Of a stretch of 64,000 nt of DNA, positions 35,112-46,300 are shown piece after piece. The stretch is from Luidia sarsii. Its lineage: Eukaryota > Echinodermata > Asteroidea > Paxillosida > Luidiidae. Where the stretch lies: positions 372,001-436,000 of the forward strand of contig OX465111.1 of the NCBI GenBank assembly GCA_949987565.1, read 5' to 3'. A model generated the notes under the pieces. The model was not told the origin of the DNA. It did not search any database and saw only the letters and a list, made by a program, of their open reading frames with translations. Each line of letters starts with the position of its first letter. The first letter of the stretch is position 1. A program made the position numbers and the translations under genes.

Positions 35112-36688
35112 CGCCCGAATTGCTGGGTTTTTGTCGATGAAAAGAGTGCGTCTCGTCTGCTCCAGTGTAAGTACAAAAGTGCTATGCAAGCGAAAGGCGT
35201 TGGTGCCTGCCTTGTTTACAAACGCACCGTGCAAAGTTCTTATGTCACACGCCTGCGCAGTCCACCTTCACGTGTCAGCCAATCAGCGCACTCCAAATAA
35301 CTAACGTCATTCTCGATGGATGGCAGGTGATTTCATTTCACCTGCTGACAAGCGCCCTCTATCGACACAAACGTCGGAATAAAGATCTTTTAAATAGATT
35401 TGTTAAGCCATCAAGTGTGATCTCAGATAATACCGATTTTTTTTTAGATTTTAGTGTTTCACAAAAATTTGATTTTTTTGGAAGTATGGCAACCAACCAA
35501 CCAACCAACAAACAAACAAAAGATTTAGGCTCATGTCAATAGTTCTCAAAATCTTATTATTAAAAAAAAAATACATAATTTTTACATAATCTCAGTGCTG
35601 GAATGATACAACTTTCTGAATAAAATTTTACTTAACAAAACTATGTCCAGCAAAGTAAATGAAAATTCACCACAAAAACCAGTGAAAAACCTGTGCACGA
35701 GTACTGAGTAACTTCAAAATCTAGAATACAGACAATTCCTGGAAATCATCTTTGAAGAATTAAATGGTCTCTTCTACACAAGCCTCAAAAAGAAAAAACA
35801 AGGATAGAAAATTGTTATGGGTTTAACATTTTCCAAATAGCTTTATAGTTTATACAAAAGTGCAAAAATGACGAACCTTTTGTTTTTCAATTCAATCAGA
35901 TAATTTCATCCACGGGCAACTCCTCAGTAAGTTATCTTAAGAACATGAGACTGACAAAATCCAACCAGCAGAAAATTATTCACATTCAGGCAAGAACTTC
36001 AATTAAGTAATAAAACCTCAGCACTGCTGATTGTAAGAAAAGGCACGCATCACCCTCAATAAGACTGGTTTATGATTTTGAAGTTTCCCAAATTTCCATA
36101 AAACTTATTTCCTCTAAGATAGTGGTTTAGATCATGTTATAACTGACACACTGTATCTTTTATTTGTTTGAGGGTAAGGTTATAACTGAGTGTATCAACA
36201 ATCAAACATTAGGAGGGCCTGATGTTTGGATCCTAGCAGGCTTGGATCAAAACAACAGACCCTCCTTATCTTAGATATTTGCATTTGGGTCATTTTAGTC
36301 AGTAAGCAGTTTGCACCATTTTTGCATATTACTCTAGTGTATAAACTGTGTATAGGTGGGTAAATTGATGCAAATCTGTGAGATTGTATCTTAATAATGA
36401 TGTATAACTTAACCCAACATGTCTTGACTTATGCAATGCAACGAAATGCTGCAAATTTGCAAGAAACATGAAGTGCTTGATTCAATGAGACTAGGCTCTC
36501 AAAGTTGTCTTATAGATTATAATTCAAACACAATGTGGGCACAAAATTAATGGAGATATGATAGACAAGCCTTCATTTGTGACCCGGCACAATGACATGA
36601 GGAATATCCCACCAAAACACTTTTTGAGTAAACAACGCCTGAAGCTAAAGTATCTTCACAATTCAATTACAAATCAATTTTCTTTTTT
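35112..36688. other. Intergenic spacer between laminin-like and collagen genes
   Basis: A/T-rich, no supportable exon on either strand. Contains a family A foldback fragment (36190-36330), short CAAC/CAAA runs at 35490-35520, and the collagen promoter region at its low end. Confidence 0.6.
35251..35285. promoter_or_regulatory. Candidate promoter motifs of the collagen gene
   Basis: About 180-215 bases upstream of the collagen ATG lie GCCTGCGCAG (NRF-1-like, 35251), CACGTG (E-box, 35269) and CCAATCA (CCAAT box, 35279) within 35 bases. The region 34830-35300 is the most CpG-rich stretch between the genes. Motif matches only. Confidence 0.35.
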
Positions 36689-36694
36689 TTTATT
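36689..36694 (-). terminator. Candidate polyadenylation signal of the laminin-like gene
   Basis: AATAAA on the minus strand about 160 bases after the stop codon, in an A/T-rich stretch. Another AATAAA lies near 36155. No transcript evidence. Confidence 0.4.
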
Positions 36695-36851
36695 TTCGGA
36701 AATTTTAAGTATTAGAGGATATTATATTTTGATATCATTTGAAAGCTAATGGTATACTCTTTCACATCATTAGCAAACCTCAAAATCTCAAAAGTGGGGT
36801 TATTCCTCATTATGCTGTGCCGGGTGACATTTGTACTGGATGGCTCTCTTG

Positions 36852-37328
36852 TTAGGTAACTCTGAAGCTTTCTAAGGCATAAATCTGAGCTTGCATCACT
36901 CTGATCTGAGCCTGTGTGCTTTCTATCCACACCTCCTGCTCCTGAACAGCATCTACCAACGCAGACATCATCATAGAAAAGTCTACCTCAGTGATGCCCG
37001 CCTTCAATTGGTTAATCCTGGACAGGAGGTCAGGCAGCTCGGAAGTATCAAGGTGCTGGACATTCTGTAAGTCGGTCAGGGCATTGTAGATCTCCGCCGT
37101 GGAGGTCTGGACTCCATCCGAGACCAGCTGGGAGTCGGCGTTGGCCTGCGTGACCATGGTTTCCAGGGACTGCAGGTCAGGGGCAAAGGCGTCGCATTGT
37201 GCGATGGCTGGTTGTAGCTGGGTGTTGTTGATACTGCTGATGAAGGCTGCTACGGTACCTGGATCTGGTAGCTTGCTGATAACCTCTTGTGCCAACTGGG
37301 ATGCCGTCTGAATCACTGGATGCACAGA
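36852..37328 (-). CDS. Laminin-like last exon: end of coiled coil and stop
   Basis: Residues 1797-1954, ending ALVDAVQEQEVWIE...YALESFRVT and TAA at 36852-36854. One cysteine (AIAQCDAF) but none near the end, whereas beta and gamma chains end with a linking cysteine and alpha chains continue into LG domains. A weak GT just before the stop (AGA/GTTACC) leaves a small chance of a further exon, but none is seen downstream. Confidence 0.83.
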   Translation of the reverse strand, partial: SVHPVIQTASQLAQEVISKLPDPGTVAAFISSINNTQLQPAIAQCDAFAPDLQSLETMVTQANADSQLVSDGVQTSTAEIYNALTDLQNVQHLDTSELPDLLSRINQLKAGITEVDFSMMMSALVDAVQEQEVWIESTQAQIRVMQAQIYALESFRVT

Positions 37329-40300
37329 CTGTAACAAAAATCATTCCAGGTGATATACAAAAATGTTGCAAACTGCTTACTGACTAAAATTACCAAAATG
37401 TAAATCTTAAAATTTAGTGGGCCTGACGTTTCGATCCTAGCAGGACCTAACCCTAACCCTAACCCTAACCCTAACCCTAACCCTAACCCTAACCCTAACC
37501 CCTAACCCTAACCCTAACCCTCACTCTGCTGGGAGTCACTCTGCCTTTGAGAAAGGTCCTGCTAGGATCGAAACGTCAGGCCCACTAAATTTTAAAAATC
37601 ATTCCAGTCAAACAAATAAACAACAAATTTGCAGTGGCTTTTTTGAAGTCCTATTGTGGGAATATGGAATTTGGCTGTCAGAAGTTGGAAATTCAGTGGC
37701 CTGGCTAGCCATTTAATATTACAAATTAAAGAAAAACTGGCAGGGAAATTGTAAGCAATTTATGAAACTAGATACTTGCGTAATTGCTTTGGATATCTAA
37801 GGAAACACAAGTTCCCCCGGCAACAGGAGTTGGTAGCCTGGCTAGCCAGACAGGAAATGGTCAGAACTGATCCCTGATAAGGAGTTATCATTGACTGACC
37901 TCTTGCTCTCCCTGAGCTATCTGGTGTGCCAGGCTAGCGTCATTGTGTCCGTCCTGTGCGTTAGTACCAATCCCAGTCAGGTCAGCTCTCAGGGACATGG
38001 CCTGGGAGCTGATTAGAGCACTCTGCGTCTGGATCTCAGGCTCCTGGAGAAGTGCTGCATCAGCTGAGGCTTGTGCCGCTGTCAGAAGAAACAGGAGTGA
38101 TGGTTAATCACTTCACAATGGACCAATATTCAGTGCCATGATCAGCATACCATTTTATAAACTTAGAGTCAAACAAGCAAAGGAAAAACTGACTGGGAAC
38201 TTTTGAAAAAAGTTCCCAGTCTGTTTTTCCTTTGTTTGACTTAAATTGAAAGAGCTGCGTCCACTTTGTGTGATCCCCGAGCTGCTGTAGCCAGGTTTAC
38301 AAGAATTAGTTGTTTACATCGGAATGAAAGTGGGGGTGTGATCCCTGGAGATATACGGCAGTTAATGGTTGAATTGCTTCTGACTGGCACCCCACCCCAG
38401 CAAAGACTAGTTAACTATTAGGGAAGGCCTCCATCTAAGGGCTGGATAGCTCAGATGGTAAGAGCACTGGTGTGCCAAAGACTAGTTGACTATTAGGGAA
38501 GGCCACCATCTAAGGGCTGGATAGCTCAGATGGTAAGAGCCCTGGTGTGCCAAAGACTAGTTGACTATTAGGGAAGGCCACCATCTAAGGGCTGGATAGC
38601 TCAGATGGTAAGAGCCCTGGTGTGCCAAAGACTAGTTGACTATTAGGGAAGGCCACCATCTAAGGGCTGGATAGCTCAGATGGTAAGAGCGCTGGTGTGC
38701 CAAAGACTAGTTGACTATTAGGGAAGGCCTCCATCTAAGGGCTGGATAGCTCAGATGGAAGAGCCCTGATACGTTAATCCAGAGATCTCGGGTTCAAGTC
38801 CTGGCCTTGTTTACCTGAGGCCTGGCTGTCAAAATTCTGAGAAATTCGGAGCGTGTCCTGAGCAGCCGTGAAGGTTGCCTCTGATGATGTCACTGCCTGG
38901 GCTGCTGATTGGTTGGCTGCCTGGGCACGCTCGTACCGCGCACTGACATCTTCCAGAGTGAGGTTAGCAGCAGTGATCAGACTCTCTGTCTGTGTCTTAC
39001 TGCTCTCTACGTTGGCTGTGACTTGAGCGCTGGAAGTCTGTCTCGACAGGGCCTGGGAAGATATCCACAAAACTTTGAAAGTACAGAGGAACATCGCTAG
39101 AACAAACGCCGATATACCAAACATTCAGCTATAATGAACATGCCCTTTGGCTCCCCTTGTTTGTGTACAATATATGTGGCCGCAACTGCTATAATGATTA
39201 ACAAACAATACCGAACAATTTTGATGGATCCAGGGCTGTTCGTGATAGCAGGTCCTGCTAGGATCAAAACGTCAGGCCCTCTAACTTTTGAGATTTATAT
39301 ATTGCAGGTCATTTTAGTCAGTGAGCAGTTTTTGTATTAACTTCATGTTCTGAATCTTTTTGTTTAGGTTTGGGTTTGTGGTTAGACTTGACTTACCTCA
39401 GCCTGAAGAGCCATAGCCTGGTCGCCCTTAGCAACGGATGAGCCAATGGCTTCCTGCACCATGCTGCCTATCTGATTGATGCTACTCAGAAGTCTAGCCT
39501 CTGTGTCTTCCTCTCCGGCTATCTTGGCCAGCTGCGCCCGCTGTTTGACCTCTGACACGACCTGCTCCGTCTGCTGACCCAGGGTGGTGACCTCGTTGGC
39601 CTTGGTGATCAAGGCAGCGGTGTTGGTGGTGGTATCGTCGTGGATGGACTGAGCTTGTTGGGCAGTCTGAATTAATGTCCAAAACAGACAATCTTAGGGC
39701 TTCAAATTCCACCAAAAATCCCTGCTTTTGACTTTTTTAGTTGCTTTTCAAGCAGGGGATTAGATGAAGTACAGAGCATACTGTACAAATCACACATCAA
39801 ATATTAAATGCCTTCACACAATATATGTACCACTAACAACACGGAAGGTTTGCGGTGACACCATGTATGTACATCATCTCTTGTAAAATTGAGTGTAGCT
39901 CTGAAAAGAGCAGGTAACACAAAGTTTCGGACAGTGTGTACTCAGCCAGACATCAGGAGATTTGGATAAGTCTTGAAGGTTTGCAAGGTGGAAGAAGCAA
40001 GTGGAAAGATAAGATTTGAGGGTTTGCATGGTGGAAGTACCAAGTGGAAAGTTTGTGGTGACACCATGTTCTCTTTTGAGGAGTATGGCTCTCTCAAAAG
40101 AGCCATTAGTTCAAGATTTCAGGCAGTGCGTACTCTGCTCATTGTCAGGAGGCTGCTGGATTCCAACTAACTATATCATCGGTGTCACGGAGAGCTCTTG
40201 TCACAGCCACACTCTGTCTCACAAGAGATATGTTACGTGGTGTCACCACAAACCTTCTACAAAGTGGACGGTTTGCGATGACACCATGTACATCATCTCT

Positions 40301-43300
40301 TGTGAGATGAAGTGGCTTGACAACAGCACCTGCTGCTATACAAAAGCATCATCTTTATACAGAAATATCCATCTTGTCAAAACAACTCACCACTAGTGCT
40401 TGTTCCGCAGTCATCACCGTTTCTTGCGCAACCGTTGTCAGCTGACTGACTTCTTGGGCAAGGACCGTCTCACGAGACTGTACGGATGCACTCAGGACGG
40501 TTAGTTGTGTCTGCAATGCCGTCAGGTTTGTGTTCAGCTCTTGAAGGGCCAACGAGGTGGACTGTATATCCCCTGTAGAAGAGATAGCAGTAACTTCTGA
40601 ATATCAAAGAAGGATATGACTTTGCATCCTGTCTTGAACCACTCTCTGTCAGACCATCTGTCTCTTCCCTGAGCCTCTTCTATGGGTACTTCCATGGTAG
40701 ATGTGCAGAGGGTCTTTCGTCCGTTGTCCATCCTGTATGCACATTCGCTCGCAGCACACGCTTTGCTACAGCTTCGCATCCCTTTACTGTTTCTGTTCCG
40801 AAGTGCAGTACTGTGAAATGTTCCAATAGCTTCTTCCCCTGTACTGCTACGCTTTGGAACTCTCTACCTACATCCTGTTTTCCATCTTCGTACAAACTGG
40901 ATCTGTTCAAGAGGAACGTGAATAGATACCTTCGTTCCCTTTGACTCTGTTTTCTTTCTTTATCTGTCTATTCCTCTTCTATTTTTCATGTAGCCATCAC
41001 CTCGAGTGGCCTTTTAAGGACTTTTGTTTGGCGATCTTTCATAATTCTGGGAATTGTTTTATTTTACATTTCTGGGTCAACAAAATACCCACCTGGAATG
41101 AATATTTCCTCAGGTTCCCAACTGAACAGCTAGAACTGAAGTGCTGTGTTGCATCGAGGTGCAATTTTCTGTTCGATCTTAGACTTACCACGTGTTAGTC
41201 CATCATTAGCTTGGACCAATGCCAGCTCCACATCCAAGATGGCTGCCTTGGCTTGGCCGACTAATCCCTCTACTCCGGCTAGACTGATGAAGGCGGTCTC
41301 CAGTCCAGTCTTGATGGCTCCTGACAGGCTGGACAGGAGTTGCTGCATGGTGCTATTCAAGGACACTACGGTGCTAGTCAGAGTGCCTGTCTCACGGATG
41401 ACTTCAGCAGTCTGAGGGTGAAATGTGGAGAAGAAACGAAGAGAACACGGTGTTGAAAAGTTTGCGATAACTTCATGTATGTAATCTCTCTTGAGAAATG
41501 CGTGTGGCTTTGAAAGGAGCCGTTAACTCAACATTTCATGCAGTGTGTTCCCTGCACATCATCAGAAGATTGCTGGATTTCAACTGGTGATGGTTATCAT
41601 CATTCAAGCAACATTCTTCCAGGAAAATATATAGTTTGAAAGGCTTTAAAAGCCTGTGTGGGCCACCAACCCTTTGTCTACCCACATCAGGTGACTGAAT
41701 ACAATTGGTAGACAGGGTCATCACACACCGACCCTTTGTCTACCCACATCAGGTGACTGAATGCAATTGGTAGACAGGGTCATCACACACCAACCCTTTG
41801 TCTACCCACATCAGGTGACTGAATGCAATTGGTAGACATGGTCATCACACACCAACCCTTTGTCTACCCACACCAGGTGACTGAATGCAATTGGTAGACA
41901 GGGTCATCACACACCAACCCTTTGTCTACCCACATCAGGTGACTGAATACAATTGGTAGACACAGTCATCACACACCAACCCTTCGTCTACCCACATCAG
42001 GTGACTGACTATAATTGGTAGACACAGTCATCACACACCAACCCTTTGTCTACCCACATCAGGTGACTGACTATAATTGGTAGACACAGTCATCACACAC
42101 TAACCCTTTGTCTACCCACATCAGGTGACTGACTATAATTGGTAGATACAGTCATCTCACACTAACCCTTTGTCTACCCACATCAGGTGACTGACTATAA
42201 TTGGTAGATACAGTCATCTCACACTAACCCTTTGTCTACCCACATCAGGTGACTGAATGCAATTGGTAGACAGGGTCATCACACACCAACCCTTTGTCTA
42301 CCCACATCAGGTCACTGAATACAATTGGTAGACAGGGTCATCACACACCATACCTTTGTCTACCCACATCAAGAGATATTAGGAATATATTCTGCTGAAG
42401 CTGTTGGTCAAAGGTCTCTTAATACAAATGTTTTGGTCGTTTACCTGTTGAACTACTTGGAGTACTTGGTTGTTGGTTGAGGTCAGTCGGTCATGGAATG
42501 GACCGAGTAACGCAGAAGTATCGTTTGCAGTCAAGGACTCCAGGAAATTGGTGGAATTCGACGACTGAAGGAGGAGCTTGCTATGCTCAGCAGAGATGCT
42601 GTCATAACACGTATCGCAGGCTGCGTGGGGATATAAAGTCCTATATTAATGGATCAAAGGAGGAATCGCACCTTGGACATCCAGATGAATGCATCAGTAG
42701 TCTAAGGACTAAGTTACCCATGTTGATCTATTAAGGTGATATACAAAAATGATGCAAACTGCTAACTAACTAAAATTACCAAAATGCAAATCTTAAAATT
42801 TAGTGGGCCTGACGTTTCGATCCTAGCAGGATCGAAACGTCAGGCCCACTAAATTTTAAGATGTTTATCTATTGTAAGGATACAGCTGTTTAATGCAAAG
42901 CAAGGTGTGGTCTAATATGATATCAATGCATCCGCCATTGCATGGTTGCTATGGTAGGTCATTCTGCTTAACCAATGGAGAAGTTTTTCATGCTTAAGAA
43001 GCAAGGGGTTGGTCCCTGGAGATATATAGTATTTAATAGCTTAATGCTTCTGATTGGCACGCACCCTGACAAAGACTAGTTGACCATTTGGCAAGGCCAT
43101 CATCTTAGGGCCGGATAGCTCAGATGATGAGAGCTGAGAAGTCTTGAATTCACGTCCCGTTCCAGACAAGTTCTTCTTTGCCATTTTTCAATTTGTTCAA
43201 AAGTTCAACAATGATTTGACTCTGTGAGCAAATGCTTCACAAAATGTCAGTGTTAAACAAAAAGCTGATAAGTACAGAGAGCTCTTACTTACCCAGACAT

Positions 43301-46300
43301 CCTCTGGTGTAGTCAAAGAAGTTAAACTGACAGGAATCACACAGCATGCTTCCATAGTTACCAATACACGGACACTGACCAGTCTGCATGTCACACTGTG
43401 TCACACCACCAGTACCAGTCATGTTACATCCACAGACTGCCAATAATACAAAGAGCAATTTGGACAAGTTACAATCATGAAGAAGCCTTGCATGTTGGGA
43501 TCGCATGTAAGTAGATGTCAAGGCTTGGCATTATCTCTCTCAAGAGTCTTGCTCTGAGAAGAGCTGCGGTCCATTTCACCAAACTCATCGTAACTTACAA
43601 TCCATCGCAAGACGATGAGTGATTCACAGAAACCATACGGCCTATCACAACCTACGATGGGTTATCCATCGTAAGTTGAGTTACATGTACGACGCATCGG
43701 AAAGACTTAATTCAAGGTCTACAAAGAATGTGAAATAGACACAAATCTGAAAAAGTTAATAATTTAGAGGGCCTGATATTTCGATCCTAGCAGGACCTTT
43801 CTCAAAGGCAGATCCTAGCAGGACCTTTCTCAAAGGCAGATCCTAGCAGGACCTTTGTCAAAGGCAGATCCTAGCAGGACCTTTCTCAAAGGCAGATCCT
43901 AGCAGGACCGTTGTCAAAGGCAGATCCTAGCAGGACCTTTCTCAAAGGCAGATCCTAGCAGGACCTTTCTCAAAGGCAGATCCTAGCAGGACCTTTCTCA
44001 AAGGCAGATCCTAGCAGGACCTTTCTCAAAGGCAGATCCTAGCAGGACCTTTCTCAAAAGCAGATCCTAGCAGGACCTTTCTCAAAGGCAGATCCTAGCA
44101 GGACCTTTCTCAAAGGCAGATCCTAGCAGGACCTTTCTCAAAAGCAGATCCTAGCAGGACCTTTTCAGAAAATGTTCTCACCTGAGCAAGCACCACCAAA
44201 GAGGTCCGTACCAAAGCCATAGTGGTTTGCAATGCAGCTGTCACACAACGGTTCCTGGACATTGACGGCACAGGATTCACAATAGTCCCCAACCGTGCCC
44301 AGTTGACATCCCTGACATATCCCGGTCACTGGGTCACAGGCAGTAGCACGGCCATTGCACTGGCAGGTCATGCAGGGGTCAGAGGGCGTATCCAGGGTGA
44401 GCTGACGATACGTGCCCTCTTTGCACTGCTCGCAAGAGAGGCCTTCAGTGGAGAGACAACAAACATGACAAGAAGTTTGATGTGTGTCTCAGTAAGTGAG
44501 TCAATGGGTTGCTTTATGTATGGATTAACTTGGAGGCTCTTGACAACCAAGTCCCACAGTCAGGACTTTTTAAGTGAGTAACCAGACTGTTTGCCTCCTC
44601 TCACCCACACACTCTATCTATCCCAAGGTGTAGAACAAAGAGATATCAGAACAGCTTCTTCCCTCGTTCAGCCTCTCTTTGGAATTCCCTTCGTAGTTCT
44701 TGCTTTCCCCCAGCCTATGATCTTGACATTTTTTTAAAGGAATGTTAATTCCTTAGAAATGAAAGGGTTGTTCATCGCGGTGGTAAAGATAAGTGGAAAG
44801 GGTGATCAAAGTCACGCGATGTGTCGTTGCTGGTGGCGACGTTTCGGTTGCTAACTGCGAACCTTCATCAGGCAACTGAAGAATGCGCGCTGCGGCCGGT
44901 TCCTGTGTGTTAATTCCCATCTCCGGCCTTCCTGAGTCCCTCTCTATCCTCTTCTTTCACTAGCCCCTAACCCTGAGTGGCTTTTCAGCCTTGTTTTGGG
45001 CGATCTTGCATAAAAAAAGTGAAAAAAAGATATAAGAAGGTGTTCCTCTGTGCTGTGAAGAGATACAAATCTTCAGTGGTAGAGTTCGGTGAAGAGTTCT
45101 GGCTCTCACCTCTTGTATTTGAAGACAGGTCACATGAGCACTGCTCTACTGTTGTCACAAAGTCTGTATAATCCTCTGGGTTGGGGACATATTGAGCCGT
45201 ATCCATGGCAACACGGGAGAATGTGCTGACGGTTCCAGGGCCGAATGAGGCCTGGATACGAATGGACACGATGTCGCTCAGAACGTCTGTTGGGAGAATT
45301 TGTAGCAAACAGGAAAAGAAACGATCTCATGAATATGGATGTACAAATTAGCTGATTCTGTAGAAAAGTAAAACAAAACTGTCAATTTTATCTTAGAAGG
45401 AAATTTCTGCTTTTGAGAAAGTTCTTGCAAGGACCCAAATGCCAGACCCACTTATCACTTGATATAAAGTAGACTTGTCTACATTGTTGCAAACTGCTTA
45501 CTGACTTATGTGACTAAAAAGAAAATCTTCAAAAATGTAGAGCGCAATATGTTTGTATTTTCTCTGCCTTTGAGAAAGGTAATGGTAGGATCAAAACTTG
45601 TCTGTCATAGATATATTATTATGATCTGGCATTGGTGGGTAAGTAATTCAATGAGGCTTTGCCATATGCAACATGTAGTTAGCTAAGCAGCACTAACTAC
45701 ATGCCAGGTAAGGGAAAACCTTCCTTGAATAGACTCGTCTGTTTGTGTGAAGAGAAGACAGGATTGAAGCATGACTCACCAAGAAACTCAGTCATTGTTG
45801 GAGCAATGTCGCTACCAACAACACGCCAGTTGGCCTCATAGAAGACTGCTCGGAAGACAGTCTCCATTAGCGACGGCTGGAAACCCTCAAGGCTGTAGTA
45901 GATCTCCATGTTGGCTTTCCCTCCAGTGAGTAGCAAGAATTGATTGCTGGTGGTCTGGACAACGCCAGTGTCTAGCCTCATGGTGTAGGAGAGTGTCTGT
46001 CCGTACAACTCAAGATGCCGTCCGAGGTAGAGTCTCGGAGCAAGGAGGTAGACGTAGCCTTGAGTCGGTGGAGTTAGTGGATGGACGATCCTCAGGCCGT
46101 CTTGACCGATAGTCAGAGCTTCTGGCTCCGTGGCTGACCACCTGTCTTTGCTTTGGATGTGGATGGTAGGGGAGGAGCGATAAAGGCAGCCAGTAAGCAC
46201 ACAGGCAGAGTGGAGGGTGAAGGGAGGAAGGGTTGGGAGAGCAGTAGGAGCTACATCAGTAGGAACCTGAGTGGTTGAAGGACCAGATGGGCTTGGGGTT

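Noticed and set aside
36712..36930. Extra minus-strand frame at the laminin 3' end (MDRKHTGSD...)
   Set aside because: Different frame overlapping the last exon; no acceptor and low coding character.
37446..37520. Chromosome end
   Set aside because: Short, interstitial, between foldback arms and inside a gene with exons on both sides.
43783..44165. CRISPR-like array of 28-bp repeats
   Set aside because: Repeats are contiguous without spacers, in an animal gene, and derive from a foldback element arm.
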